A DNA stretch of 64,000 nucleotides from Elusimicrobiota bacterium (GTDB lineage Bacteria > Elusimicrobiota > Elusimicrobia > UBA1565 > UBA9628), in NCBI GenBank assembly GCA_016234805.1, contig JACRNU010000055.1, forward strand, positions 38,961-102,960. The letters are read 5' to 3'. A program made the translations under genes and the position numbers. Every line of letters starts with the position of its first letter. The stretch's first letter is position 1. Below the pieces are notes generated by a model that was given only the letters and a program-made list of their open reading frames with translations, did not search any database and was not told the DNA's origin. This document shows, piece by piece, positions 48,487 through 56,585 of the stretch.

Positions 48487-48948
48487 TCAGCGCGGAGGCC
48501 GGCAGGAACCGCACAGCCCGTGGATCTCCAGGGTATGGGACTCCAAGGTGAAATCGTGGCGCGAGGCGATGGATTCCTGGCGCCGCTCGATCTCCGAATC
48601 CAGGAATTCCACCACCTTGCCGCAGCGGCTGCAGACCAGATGGTCATGGTGCCGGTGCCGGAAAGCGTGCTCGAAGCGGGCGGCCTTCCCGCCCAGGGAC
48701 ACCTGCTTGGCCAGGCCGCAGGAGGCCAGGAGCTTCAGATTGCGGTAGACCGTGGCCAGGCCGATGCCCGGGTGCTCTGCGCTCAAGACGCGGTGCAGCT
48801 CCTCCGCGGTCACATGGGTCTCCATGGCCAAGAATGCGGAAAGGATGGCGTCCCGGCGTTTGCTCTTTTTGAGCTTGCGCTCCGCCAGGAAGGAGGCCAG
48901 CACACCCTTCTCCCGGGCAAGGTCTCTTCGCGGGGCAGGTCTTGTCAT
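48487..48948 (-). CDS. fur: Fur-family metalloregulator
   Basis: 153 residues from the ATG at 48948. N-terminal winged helix (SKRRDAILSAFLAMETHVTAE, ATVYRNLKLLASCGLAK) and a C-terminal metal site: FRHRHHDHLVCSRCGKVVEF, and GLCGSC near the end giving the second Cys pair of a structural zinc. The spread of His and Cys fits Fur/PerR/Zur; the HHDH block favours Fur. A Fur-box-like sequence overlaps its own start codon, so self-control is likely. Nearby targets could include the divergent KamA-like gene. Confidence 0.88.
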   Translation of the reverse strand: MTRPAPRRDLAREKGVLASFLAERKLKKSKRRDAILSAFLAMETHVTAEELHRVLSAEHPGIGLATVYRNLKLLASCGLAKQVSLGGKAARFEHAFRHRHHDHLVCSRCGKVVEFLDSEIERRQESIASRHDFTLESHTLEIHGLCGSCRPPR

Positions 48949-48962
48949 GATAACGATTCTCA
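48948..48962. promoter_or_regulatory. Fur box at the fur start codon
   Basis: TGATAACGATTCTCA matches the 7-1-7 Fur box TGATAATnATTATCA at 12 of 14 informative positions. Its left end overlaps the ATG of fur, and it lies 42 bases from the -10 box of the divergent KamA-like gene. Confidence 0.6.
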
Positions 48963-49003
48963 ATTCCAGTATAACGCGCCTCCACCCCGCCTGTCAAGTT
49001 TGT

Positions 49004-49009
49004 TATATT
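49004..49009 (+). promoter_or_regulatory. -10 box (TATATT), leaderless
   Basis: TATATT, then 6 bases (AGGGCC), then the ATG at 49016. No recognisable -35 at the right distance. Confidence 0.5.
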
Positions 49010-49015
49010 AGGGCC

Positions 49016-50380
49016 ATGGCCAGGAAAGTCAAGGCTGATCCCTCGCGTCAGCCTTTCCAGTACCCCCTCCAGCGCCGGTTCGTGGAGCCTGATTTCAAGC
49101 GGCTGCCGGGCTACCGGGACGTCACGACCCAGGAATGGGAGAGCAGCGTCTGGCAGCGCCGGCACTCGGTCAAGAACCTCAAGGAGCTCAAGGCCGTCTT
49201 CGGCGACTTCCTGCCGGACGATCTCACGGCCTCGATCGACAAGGACCAGAAGGACACGGCCACCATGCCCATCCTGGTCCCCCCCCACATGCTCAACACC
49301 ATGAACGAGGCCGACCTGTGGCGCGACCCGGTGCGGCTCTACATGCTCCCGGCGGCCAAGGACCGCCACCCGGAGTGGCCGAGCCACCCCCTGGCCTCCC
49401 GCGACAGCCTGCACGAGAGCGAGATGTTCGCTGTCGAGAGCCTCGCGCACCGCTACCCCACCAAGGTCTTAGCCGAGCTCACCCACACCTGCCCCCAGTA
49501 CTGCGGCCATTGCACCCGCATGGACCTGGTCGGCAGCGACGTGCCCCAGGTCAAGAAGCTCCGGTTCGAGGCTCCCCCTGGTGAGCGCCTCGACGCCATC
49601 CTCGACTACCTCGCCAAGACCCCCTCGGTCCGCGACGTGGTGGTCTCAGGCGGGGACATCGCCAACGTGCCCATCGCCCAGCTCGAGGATTTCGTTTCCC
49701 GGCTCATGGACCTGCCCAACATCCGCGACATCCGCCTGGCGACCAAGGGCCTGCAGGCCCTGCCCCAGCACTTCCTGCAGGACTCGGTCCTCCAGGGCCT
49801 CGACCGGCTGGCCAAGAAGGCCTGGTCCCGGGACATCAACATCGCGGTCCACACCCACATCAACCACGCGGCCCAAGTCACCCCGCTCCTGGGCAAGGCG
49901 GTCCGGAAGATCCTCTCCATGGGCTTCCGCGATGTGCGCAACCAGGGCGTGCTCATGCGGGGCATCAACAACACCTCCAAGGACCTCCTCGAGCTCTGCT
50001 TCACGCTCATCGACCACGCCAAGATCACGCCGTACTATTTCTACATGTGCGACATGATCCCGAACTGCGAGCACTGGCGGACCTCCGTTGCCGAGGCCCA
50101 GCAGCTCCAGCACGACATCATGGGCTACCTCCCCGGGTTCGCCACCCCGAGGATCACCTGCGACGTGCCCCTGGTGGGCAAGCGCTGGATCAACCAGCTC
50201 GCGGCCTACGACAGGGTCAAGGGCGTCTCGTACTGGACCAAGAACTACCGCACCGGCATAGAGGCCGACGACGCCGAGGCCCTCACCCGCAGGTACGAGT
50301 ACTACGACCCTGTGTACACCCTGCCCGCGGAGGGCCAGGAGTACTGGCGGGGCCGCCTGAGGCTCTCATGCCAGGCCTGA
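49016..50380 (+). CDS. KamA-like radical SAM aminomutase
   Basis: 454 residues. The radical SAM cluster motif is THTCPQYCGHC (Cys159, 163 and 166), followed by KamA-type strands (DVVVSGGDIANVP, IRDIRLATKGLQALP, INIAVHTHINHAAQV, QGVLMRGINN and PYYFYMCDMIPNCEH). In lysine 2,3-aminomutase the PLP Lys sits in a P-GGGG-K loop; here the corresponding area reads CDVPLVGKRWI, so a Lys is present but the loop differs. It may act on lysine, glutamate or another amino acid. The 3' end overlaps rmlC by 13 bases. Confidence 0.78.
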   Translation: MARKVKADPSRQPFQYPLQRRFVEPDFKRLPGYRDVTTQEWESSVWQRRHSVKNLKELKAVFGDFLPDDLTASIDKDQKDTATMPILVPPHMLNTMNEADLWRDPVRLYMLPAAKDRHPEWPSHPLASRDSLHESEMFAVESLAHRYPTKVLAELTHTCPQYCGHCTRMDLVGSDVPQVKKLRFEAPPGERLDAILDYLAKTPSVRDVVVSGGDIANVPIAQLEDFVSRLMDLPNIRDIRLATKGLQALPQHFLQDSVLQGLDRLAKKAWSRDINIAVHTHINHAAQVTPLLGKAVRKILSMGFRDVRNQGVLMRGINNTSKDLLELCFTLIDHAKITPYYFYMCDMIPNCEHWRTSVAEAQQLQHDIMGYLPGFATPRITCDVPLVGKRWINQLAAYDRVKGVSYWTKNYRTGIEADDAEALTRRYEYYDPVYTLPAEGQEYWRGRLRLSCQA

Positions 50381-50940
50381 CCTTCACCCCCCTCGCGATC
50401 CCGGACCTCATCCTCATCGAAGGCAGGGTCTTCGGGGACGACCGCGGCTTCTTCCTGGAGGGCTACCGGGAGTCCGAGATGCTGGCGGCCGGCCTGCCGC
50501 GGTTCGTGCAGGACAACATCTCCCGCTCCAGCCGGGGCACGGTCCGCGGCCTGCACTATCAGAAGCCGCCGGCCAGCCAGGGCAAGCTCATGCGCTGCCT
50601 GAGAGGCAAGGTCTTCGACGCGGCCGTGGACATCCGCAGAGGCTCGCCGACCTTCGGGAAGTGGGCCGGGGTCGAACTCACGGACGAGAAGAACATGATG
50701 CTCTACATCCCGGCGGGCTTCGCGCACGGCTTCCACACCCTCAGCGACTCGGCCGACATCCTCTACAAGACCACGGACTACTTCTCCCTGGAGGACGACC
50801 GCGGCATCCGCTGGGACGACCCTGCCATCGGCATCCCCTGGCCCTCCAGGGACGCCAAGCTCTCCCCGAAGGACCTCCGCCTGCCGCTCCTGGCCGAGGC
50901 CGCCGCTGATTTCTCCTGGACCCCGACTCCCGCGAGGTGA
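50368..50940 (+). CDS. rfbC: dTDP-4-dehydrorhamnose 3,5-epimerase
   Basis: 190 residues, RmlC cupin. Motifs: DDRGFFLEGYRESE, FVQDNISRSSRGTVRGLHYQ with catalytic His63, GKVFDAAVDIRRGSPTFGKW, MMLYIPAGFAHGFHTLSD, ADILYKTTDYFS and GIRWDDPAIGIPWP. These cover the known substrate-binding and acid-base residues. It makes dTDP-L-rhamnose precursors for O-antigen or capsule. RmlA, B and D are not in the window. It overlaps the KamA-like gene by 13 bases. Confidence 0.93.
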   Translation: MPGLTFTPLAIPDLILIEGRVFGDDRGFFLEGYRESEMLAAGLPRFVQDNISRSSRGTVRGLHYQKPPASQGKLMRCLRGKVFDAAVDIRRGSPTFGKWAGVELTDEKNMMLYIPAGFAHGFHTLSDSADILYKTTDYFSLEDDRGIRWDDPAIGIPWPSRDAKLSPKDLRLPLLAEAAADFSWTPTPAR

Positions 50941-50945
50941 TTCCC

Positions 50946-51380
50946 ATGCCCGACCATTCCCCGTTGTTCGATGCGATCAAGAAGCTCGTGGTCTCCAAGC
51001 TCAAGGACGACCCGGAGGCCCATCTCCATGTGGCTCCCATCGTGCTGGAGTTCGCGCGGACCGAGCTGGCCAAGCCCGGGAACACGACCAAGCAGGTGCT
51101 GTCCGAGACCTGCCACGGCGCGCTGAGCGCCCTGCTCCTCTTGGACAAGGATGTCTGCGTCGGCGCGGTCGAGGTGCTCAAGGGCCTCACCCACATCATC
51201 CAGGAGCGCAGCGGTGACCCCATGCAGACCATGAACTACGCCCTGGAAGGGGTGGCTCGCATCGGGTCCTTCATCTCCTCCGGGAAGCTCTCGGACATAG
51301 AGCACCACATCGAGCAGGAGTTCATGGGAGCCGGGGAGCAATTCAGCGTCCACGCCCATCAATACCACAAGAAAGGCTGA
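50946..51380 (+). CDS. Small helical protein, unknown
   Basis: 144 residues; start at the ATG with GAGGTGA 5 bases upstream (a GTG at 50937 overlapping the rmlC stop is the alternative). Mostly helical, with no signal peptide or membrane segment: FDAIKKLVVSKLKDDPEAHL, VLEFARTELAKPG, GALSALLLLDKDVCVGAVEV, HIEQEFMGAGEQF. No family recognised. Coupled to rmlC by its position. Confidence 0.6.
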   Translation: MPDHSPLFDAIKKLVVSKLKDDPEAHLHVAPIVLEFARTELAKPGNTTKQVLSETCHGALSALLLLDKDVCVGAVEVLKGLTHIIQERSGDPMQTMNYALEGVARIGSFISSGKLSDIEHHIEQEFMGAGEQFSVHAHQYHKKG

Positions 51381-51499
51381 AGACACTCAGGCTGTTTTTG
51401 TCAAGGGCCCCTGGGGCACTGTTCCCGGGAAGGGTTTCGCCTCCCGAAATAGGCCCTCCGACCCTGCCGGCGGCCCGTTCCAGGCGCCATACTATTGAT

Positions 51500-52516
51500 A
51501 TGTCCGACAGAGGCGCAGGTGTCCGGGATGTGGCCTTCCTGGGTGTCGCGGTCGTCCTGCACGGAGCCCTTTTTGCCGTGGACCCCGGCATGAGGTGGGC
51601 ATCATCCTCCGCCCCTGAGCGCGTCATCCCCATCGAGTTCGTCCAAGCCGAGACCTCCCCCTTCCTGGCCCCCATCCCGCCGGGTGACGGAAGGGGCTCG
51701 GAGATGCCGGACAACGGCCCTGGCCCGGTCATCATCCCAAAAACGAGCCAGCCAGAGCCCCAAGCCAAGCCCCAACTCTCAGTTCCCAGGCCGGCCAAGC
51801 CTGTCCAACGCAAGCAGGCCAAGCCCAAGCCCGCGGCCCCATCCCAAGCCGAGCTCGACCGCCGGGCCAGAGTCAGGGCTGAAAAGGCGCTGGCCAAGGC
51901 TGAGGCGGCCCGGGTCAAGGCTGAAGCTGTCAGGATCAAGGCCGAGGCTGCCCGCGCCAAGGCTGAAGCTGCCAGGATCGCCAGGGCCGAGGCCAGGCAG
52001 AAGAGGCTCGAGCTTTCCCGGGAATTGGCCGGGCTCCAGAACCCTGACGAGGCGGTCACGGACGGCTCGGCAGGGCCCGCCCTCGCCGAAGCCGGAAGCG
52101 ACCGCCGCTCCGCTGCCAGCCTGGAAGAAGGCCCCTCGGAAGCCTCTGCTTCCGATCTCAGGGACTCCCTCAACTCCCAACCCATGGGCGGGGGCGTCAA
52201 GCGCACCGAAGGCTCGATCTCGTGGAGCATCGACGGACCCATCGGGACCCGCCGCCTGCTCAAGCGGACCCTGCCGGTCAGCCCGGAGTGGGTGTCCCAG
52301 CGGGGTCTGGACCTGACGGTCCAGGTCAAGTTCCAGGTCCTGGAGGACGGCTCCGTCAAGCAGGGAGCCATCATCAAGGTCACCTCGGGATTCCCCGAGC
52401 TCGACCGCCTGGCCAACGACGCCATCAAGCTCTGGAAGTTCGAAGCCGTGCCCAAGCAGCCCTCTTCCGCTCCCCAGACCTGGGGCGTGGTGACCTTCCG
52501 GTTCACCATGGGATGA
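51500..52516 (+). CDS. TonB-family protein
   Basis: 338 residues. One N-terminal membrane segment (about 9-26; VAFLGVAVVLHGALFAV), a proline/lysine-rich region (about 75-115), a long Ala/Glu/Arg/Lys coiled coil (about 115-180, repeats of AEAARxKAE), and a C-terminal TonB-like domain (about 245-338): SPEWVSQRGLDLTVQVKFQV, EDGSVKQGAIIKVTSGFPEL, DRLANDAIKLWKFE. It would span the periplasm and pass energy to an outer-membrane receptor. ExbB/ExbD are absent here. A TPR gene overlaps its stop, which suggests a shared envelope machine. Confidence 0.8.
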   Translation: MSDRGAGVRDVAFLGVAVVLHGALFAVDPGMRWASSSAPERVIPIEFVQAETSPFLAPIPPGDGRGSEMPDNGPGPVIIPKTSQPEPQAKPQLSVPRPAKPVQRKQAKPKPAAPSQAELDRRARVRAEKALAKAEAARVKAEAVRIKAEAARAKAEAARIARAEARQKRLELSRELAGLQNPDEAVTDGSAGPALAEAGSDRRSAASLEEGPSEASASDLRDSLNSQPMGGGVKRTEGSISWSIDGPIGTRRLLKRTLPVSPEWVSQRGLDLTVQVKFQVLEDGSVKQGAIIKVTSGFPELDRLANDAIKLWKFEAVPKQPSSAPQTWGVVTFRFTMG

Positions 52517-54927
52517 ACGCGCTCGTCATCCTTGCTTGCCTGATCATAGGCGTTCCTTTCGCCGCCCTGGCCGCCTCCCCAAAAACGAAGAAGAAATCAG
52601 CCTCCCTTGACGGCTGGGATTCGCTCAAGATGGAGGGCGCCGCCATCCTGGGCGAGCTCAAGCTCCAGAGCGGCGATTACTCGGGCGCTCACGAGACCTT
52701 CGGCGAGTCGCTCGAGACCAGCGTGAACCTCCGCGACCCCTCGAGCCCGGTGATGGCCCTGGACCTCTACCGGAGCGCGCTCCTGGCAGCCAGCAAGGGC
52801 AGGGTGGAGGAGGCGCGCGGCCATCTCGAGATCCTCATCAACCGCTATCCCGACTCCGAGTTCTCCATCAAAGGGCGCCAGCTCATGGCCCTCATCGACC
52901 GCGGGGAGCGCATCAGGATCGAGGGAGAAGAGCCCCTGGACCTCGAACCCATGGCTGACCGGCCCAGTGCCAGGCTCTCCCGCATCCGCGAGAGCCTGCG
53001 GCAGGAACATTGGCGCGACGCCCTGTCCCAGACCAGGGACTTCCTGGCCGCGGACCCCGGCCACGAGCTCGCGGCAGAAGCCCGTCTCCTTGAGGGTCTG
53101 CTCTATCTCAAGGTCCAGCCTGCCAAGGCCGCGCCCATCCTGACCCGCGTGGCCAGGGGCGGCCCGCCCGGCCTGCGCAGCAGGGCCGACTACCTGCTGG
53201 GAGCGGCTGCCGTGTCCCTGCGCAACTGCTCCTGGATCTCCGAGGACCTCCAGGACCGGGCCGTGGCCGCGCCGGACCGCTGGCAGCAGGCCGGGGCGGC
53301 ATGGTCCGCGGCGTGCGACGACCTCAAGGGAGACTCGGACGCGGCCGCGGCCAAGTACCGGTCCGTGGCTGAAGCCTCCTTCGACACCCCGCTCAAGGCC
53401 TATGCCCTGGCCTCCCTGGGAGAGCGCCAGGCCCGGCAGGGGCAGTACGGACCGGCCCTCAAGACCATGGACCGTGCCGTGTCCGAGGCGGACCGCCACG
53501 ACCTCGACGACGCGGCCGCGGCCGCGGCCCTGTCCCGGGGCCACCTCCTCTACCGCCTGCGCCGATACCGCGAGGCTGCCGAAGCCTACGAAGCCTTTGC
53601 CGGCGCCTATCCCCGCGACCCCAACAGGACAGCGGCCCTTTACCACAGGGCGCTCGCCCTCAAGTGGGCAGGCGACCGCCGCGGAGCGGTGCAGGGGTTC
53701 GAGAGCCTCGTGGCGCGCTTCCCTGACACGGTCTACGCGCCGGACGCCCGCCTCCAGCTGGGACTCATCTACGATGAGACCGGCCAGTCCCAGCGTGCCG
53801 TGGAGAACTATCGCAAGATGTCCGACGGCGGGCTCCAGAACCGGCGGGAATCCCTCCTCCTCGAAGCCCAGCTCCACTACAACCGCAAGAAGTACGGCGC
53901 CGCCATCCCCCTCCATTGGAAGTTCCTGTCGGAGTTCCCCAACGACCCGCGCAAGTCCGAGGTGGCGACCCTCCTGCTCACCTCGTATTGGATGAGCGCC
54001 AAGGATGACCCCGGCTTCCTCAAGGCCGCGGAGATGTTCCCGGACCACCCCATCGTGGCGAACCTGCGCTGGAACCTGGCGGCCCAGGCCCACCGGCTGG
54101 GCGACTGCCGGAAAGCCGTGCCCCTCCTCCAGAGGTTCGAGGCCGAGTACCCCGATTCCCCGCGCATGGAAGAGGGCCTGATGCTCAAGGGCGAGTGCCT
54201 CCACGAGATGGGCGGGTACCGCCTGGCAGCCGACGCCTTCACCGAGCTGACGCGCCGCTATCCCAAGAGCAAGCGCCTGCGCGACGCCCTGTTCAAGAAA
54301 GGCCTTGCCCTGCACGAGGCGGGCGACTTCGAGGGGAGCGCCGCGGCCATGAAGGCCGTGGGCGGCACGGACTCACTCGCCGCGGACGCGGCCTACAACA
54401 CCGTGCTCTCGGACCTCAAGGCTAAGGACAAGGCCAAGGCCCTGGCCAGCCTCGAGCACTTCGTGAAGGCCTTCCCCCGCCACGCCAGGACAGGCTGGGC
54501 CTACTTCAAGGTCGGAGAGCTCAGGGAAGCGGCCGGCCGCCACGCAGCAGCGGCTCTGGCGTACGACCGAGCGCTATCGCGAGGAAGTGCCGCCTCCGAA
54601 GTCCGTTCGGACGCGGCCTCCCAGGCCACGGAGGACCGCGGCCAGGCCCTCTTCAACATGGGCCGCTGCTACGAGAAGCTGCGCAAGACGGCCCTGGCCA
54701 AGAAAGCCTATGAAGGCTTGCGCAAGGTCCGGCCCCTCGACGACTCCCACCGAGTGGCTGGCCTGGCCAGGCTCGGCCTCATCTACGAGCTCGAAGGCAA
54801 GCCCCAGAAAGCGGCCCAGGTCTACGCGGACATCCTCAAGAACGCGCCCCAGGGCCCCGTGCTCGAGCTCGCGCGCAAGCGCCTGCTGGCCCTGACCAAG
54901 GACGGCTCGCTCACCGACATCCGCTGA
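52513..54927 (+). CDS. Large exported TPR-repeat protein
   Basis: 804 residues. Signal peptide at 1-20 (LVILACLIIGVPFAALAA). About 14 TPR or Sel1-like hairpins follow, for example SGDYSGAHETFGESLE, QGQYGPALKTMDRAVS, LRRYREAAEAYEAFAGAYP, GDRRGAVQGFESLVARFPDT, LGDCRKAVPLLQRFEAEYPD, GGYRLAADAFTELTRRYPKS and EGKPQKAAQVYADIL. The layout is like the long periplasmic TPR scaffolds found with TonB/gliding or export systems (compare YbgF/BamD-type). Its ATG overlaps the TonB stop. Confidence 0.8.
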   Translation: MNALVILACLIIGVPFAALAASPKTKKKSASLDGWDSLKMEGAAILGELKLQSGDYSGAHETFGESLETSVNLRDPSSPVMALDLYRSALLAASKGRVEEARGHLEILINRYPDSEFSIKGRQLMALIDRGERIRIEGEEPLDLEPMADRPSARLSRIRESLRQEHWRDALSQTRDFLAADPGHELAAEARLLEGLLYLKVQPAKAAPILTRVARGGPPGLRSRADYLLGAAAVSLRNCSWISEDLQDRAVAAPDRWQQAGAAWSAACDDLKGDSDAAAAKYRSVAEASFDTPLKAYALASLGERQARQGQYGPALKTMDRAVSEADRHDLDDAAAAAALSRGHLLYRLRRYREAAEAYEAFAGAYPRDPNRTAALYHRALALKWAGDRRGAVQGFESLVARFPDTVYAPDARLQLGLIYDETGQSQRAVENYRKMSDGGLQNRRESLLLEAQLHYNRKKYGAAIPLHWKFLSEFPNDPRKSEVATLLLTSYWMSAKDDPGFLKAAEMFPDHPIVANLRWNLAAQAHRLGDCRKAVPLLQRFEAEYPDSPRMEEGLMLKGECLHEMGGYRLAADAFTELTRRYPKSKRLRDALFKKGLALHEAGDFEGSAAAMKAVGGTDSLAADAAYNTVLSDLKAKDKAKALASLEHFVKAFPRHARTGWAYFKVGELREAAGRHAAAALAYDRALSRGSAASEVRSDAASQATEDRGQALFNMGRCYEKLRKTALAKKAYEGLRKVRPLDDSHRVAGLARLGLIYELEGKPQKAAQVYADILKNAPQGPVLELARKRLLALTKDGSLTDIR

Positions 54928-54936
54928 CCGGCGCCG

Positions 54937-54959
54937 GGGCGCGCCTTGGCCGGGCGCCC
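54937..54959. terminator. Short GC-rich hairpin between convergent genes
   Basis: GGGCGC (54937-54942) pairs with GCGCCC (54954-54959) around an 11-base loop, between the TPR gene and the convergent small secreted protein. Weak. Confidence 0.3.
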
Positions 54960-55372
54960 TAATCCAGCTTCGCGACCTTGACGGAAACCCGGGTCTCCGC
55001 CGTGTCCACGAGCACCTTCTCCACGCCCAAAGGGACCTTCACCGAGGTCTGGAGCTGGAAAGTCGACTTCCCCTTCTGTTGGCCCGTGAGCTCGACCTGC
55101 ATCTCCATGCGCGCTTCAGGCCGCCCAGGGACCAAGACCGGCAGGACGTTGCAGATCAGGTCCTGGGACTTCTTGTCGTTGCGCACCACGTAGTTGGCCT
55201 GACTCTCCTCCTCCACGGCCAAAGCTCCCTTCCAATCCGGCTTCATCTCCGGCTGCGCCGCGACAGCGGAAGAGGGCTTGCCATCGGCCTTGCCTCCCGC
55301 TTCAGCGGCGGAGCCCGCACCCGCGAACCCGAGGAACAACGCGAAGGCCAGGACCGTTCTCAGTGGGGACAT
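54959..55372 (-). CDS. Small exported protein, unknown
   Basis: 137 residues from the ATG at 55372, with GGAGGTG 7 bases upstream. Signal peptide at about 1-22 (RTVLAFALFLGFAGAGSAAEA). The mature part is beta-rich, with NYVVRNDKKSQDLICNVLPV and MEMQVELTGQQKGKSTFQLQ, and no catalytic motif. The pattern fits a small periplasmic beta-sandwich. It is the last gene on this strand before the nitrogenase-like genes, 46 bases away, and may share their transcript. Confidence 0.6.
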   Translation of the reverse strand: MSPLRTVLAFALFLGFAGAGSAAEAGGKADGKPSSAVAAQPEMKPDWKGALAVEEESQANYVVRNDKKSQDLICNVLPVLVPGRPEARMEMQVELTGQQKGKSTFQLQTSVKVPLGVEKVLVDTAETRVSVKVAKLD

Positions 55373-55418
55373 CGATACACCTCCGTTCCGGGATGACGAC
55401 ACGACCGGGGCCGCAGGT

Positions 55419-56585
55419 TCAACTGGCAGCCTCGAAAGCGAGGATGGCTCTGGTGACCCTGTCCACCAGATGGCGGAACCCGGTGAAGCCCAGGACGGGC
55501 CTCTCCAACACCGGATGTTCCAGGTAGTTCGGATAGCCCACGGGGACCGTGATGACGTTCCCCCGGGTCACGAGGTTCGGGGCGAACACGACGCATCGGA
55601 CCGCCCCGCGGGGCGCGTTGCGCAGGCCGAGCTCCGCGCAGAGCCCGGCCAGAGCCCCGTGCAGAGCCGGATCGTCGGTATAGACGAGGGCCCGTCGGCC
55701 CTTGATGAAGCGCTGGACATGGGCCTGAGTCTCGCCCAGAGCCGCGCGGGTCTCGCGCTCCACGAACGCGCGTGCTTGGGCACCTGCCCCCAGGGAGAAA
55801 CCGAGCCTCAGCATGAAATCCTCCGTGGCCTTGAGGCCCAGGGGCAGATCCGCCTCGACCAAACGGGCCCGCAGCCGCTTGGCAAGGACCCGCCCCGCTT
55901 CCCGGGCATACGGCAGGGACACGATGACTGAAGCCCGGGAAACGGCCCTGAGCTCGGATTCCCTGACGCCGGAGAGCCACACGCAGGAAACGCTCCAGCC
56001 CAAGGCTTCGAACATGCGGCGAAGCTCCCTGATGCCGCCGCGGTGGTCCGGCTCGTCGCGGTCGAAGAGGTAGCCCACGATCGCCGCTGTCCGGGGCTCG
56101 GGCTTGGCCCGGGGCAGTCCGATGCCCCGGCCGAGGGCTTCGCAGAAGCGGGAGTAGCCGTCAAGCCAAGAGCCTCCCAGCGAGGCCGACGGGATGAAGC
56201 GCACCGGCTTTCCGTGCCGGCCCGAGAACCTGGCGGCGATGTCCTTGAGCGGGAAGCTGACGAGCTCGTGGAAGTCGAACGAGGTCGCGTACACGGACTC
56301 GGCCTCGGGCCAGGAGCAGACCTCCTCGAAGAGACGCTCCACGGAGCCGACGCGGTCCCTTGCCAGGCCCGCGACCTCCTCGGTCGCCACGGACCCGGCG
56401 GTATGCAGGATGCGGGGCCTGCCGAGCGGCCGCAGGACCTCGGATTTCAGATTATGGCAGTGCTGCATCTCCGCCTTGGTGGACACGCAGTAGGGCCCGT
56501 CCACGATGAGGAACGCCCCGGGCACCGCGTCCACCGCGACATAGGCGCCGTTGAGGAAGGGGAGCTTGGAGAGCGCCTTCATCAT
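55419..56585 (-). CDS. Nitrogenase component 1-like protein (NifD-like member)
   Basis: 388 residues from the ATG at 56585, which overlaps the upstream stop (ATGA). Component-1 fold traits: GAYVAVDAVPGAFLIVDGPYC with a Cys at about 48 in the P-cluster-ligand area, MQHCH soon after, ATSFDFHELVSF, a PVRFIPSASLGGSWLDGY stretch, and a second Rossmann unit (GGIRELRRMFEALGWSVSCV). The family includes NifD/K, BchN/B, CfbD and methylthio-alkane reductase. The pattern fits none of these well. No NifH-like reductase, NifE/N/B or BchL lies in the window. Substrate unknown; see the partner at 56582. Confidence 0.65.
   Translation of the reverse strand: MMKALSKLPFLNGAYVAVDAVPGAFLIVDGPYCVSTKAEMQHCHNLKSEVLRPLGRPRILHTAGSVATEEVAGLARDRVGSVERLFEEVCSWPEAESVYATSFDFHELVSFPLKDIAARFSGRHGKPVRFIPSASLGGSWLDGYSRFCEALGRGIGLPRAKPEPRTAAIVGYLFDRDEPDHRGGIRELRRMFEALGWSVSCVWLSGVRESELRAVSRASVIVSLPYAREAGRVLAKRLRARLVEADLPLGLKATEDFMLRLGFSLGAGAQARAFVERETRAALGETQAHVQRFIKGRRALVYTDDPALHGALAGLCAELGLRNAPRGAVRCVVFAPNLVTRGNVITVPVGYPNYLEHPVLERPVLGFTGFRHLVDRVTRAILAFEAAS

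Noticed and set aside
46547-48748. Very long open frame opposite the DPYD-like and fur genes.
   Set aside because: It is the antisense shadow of well-supported genes in GC-rich DNA; no motif, start site or codon pattern supports it.
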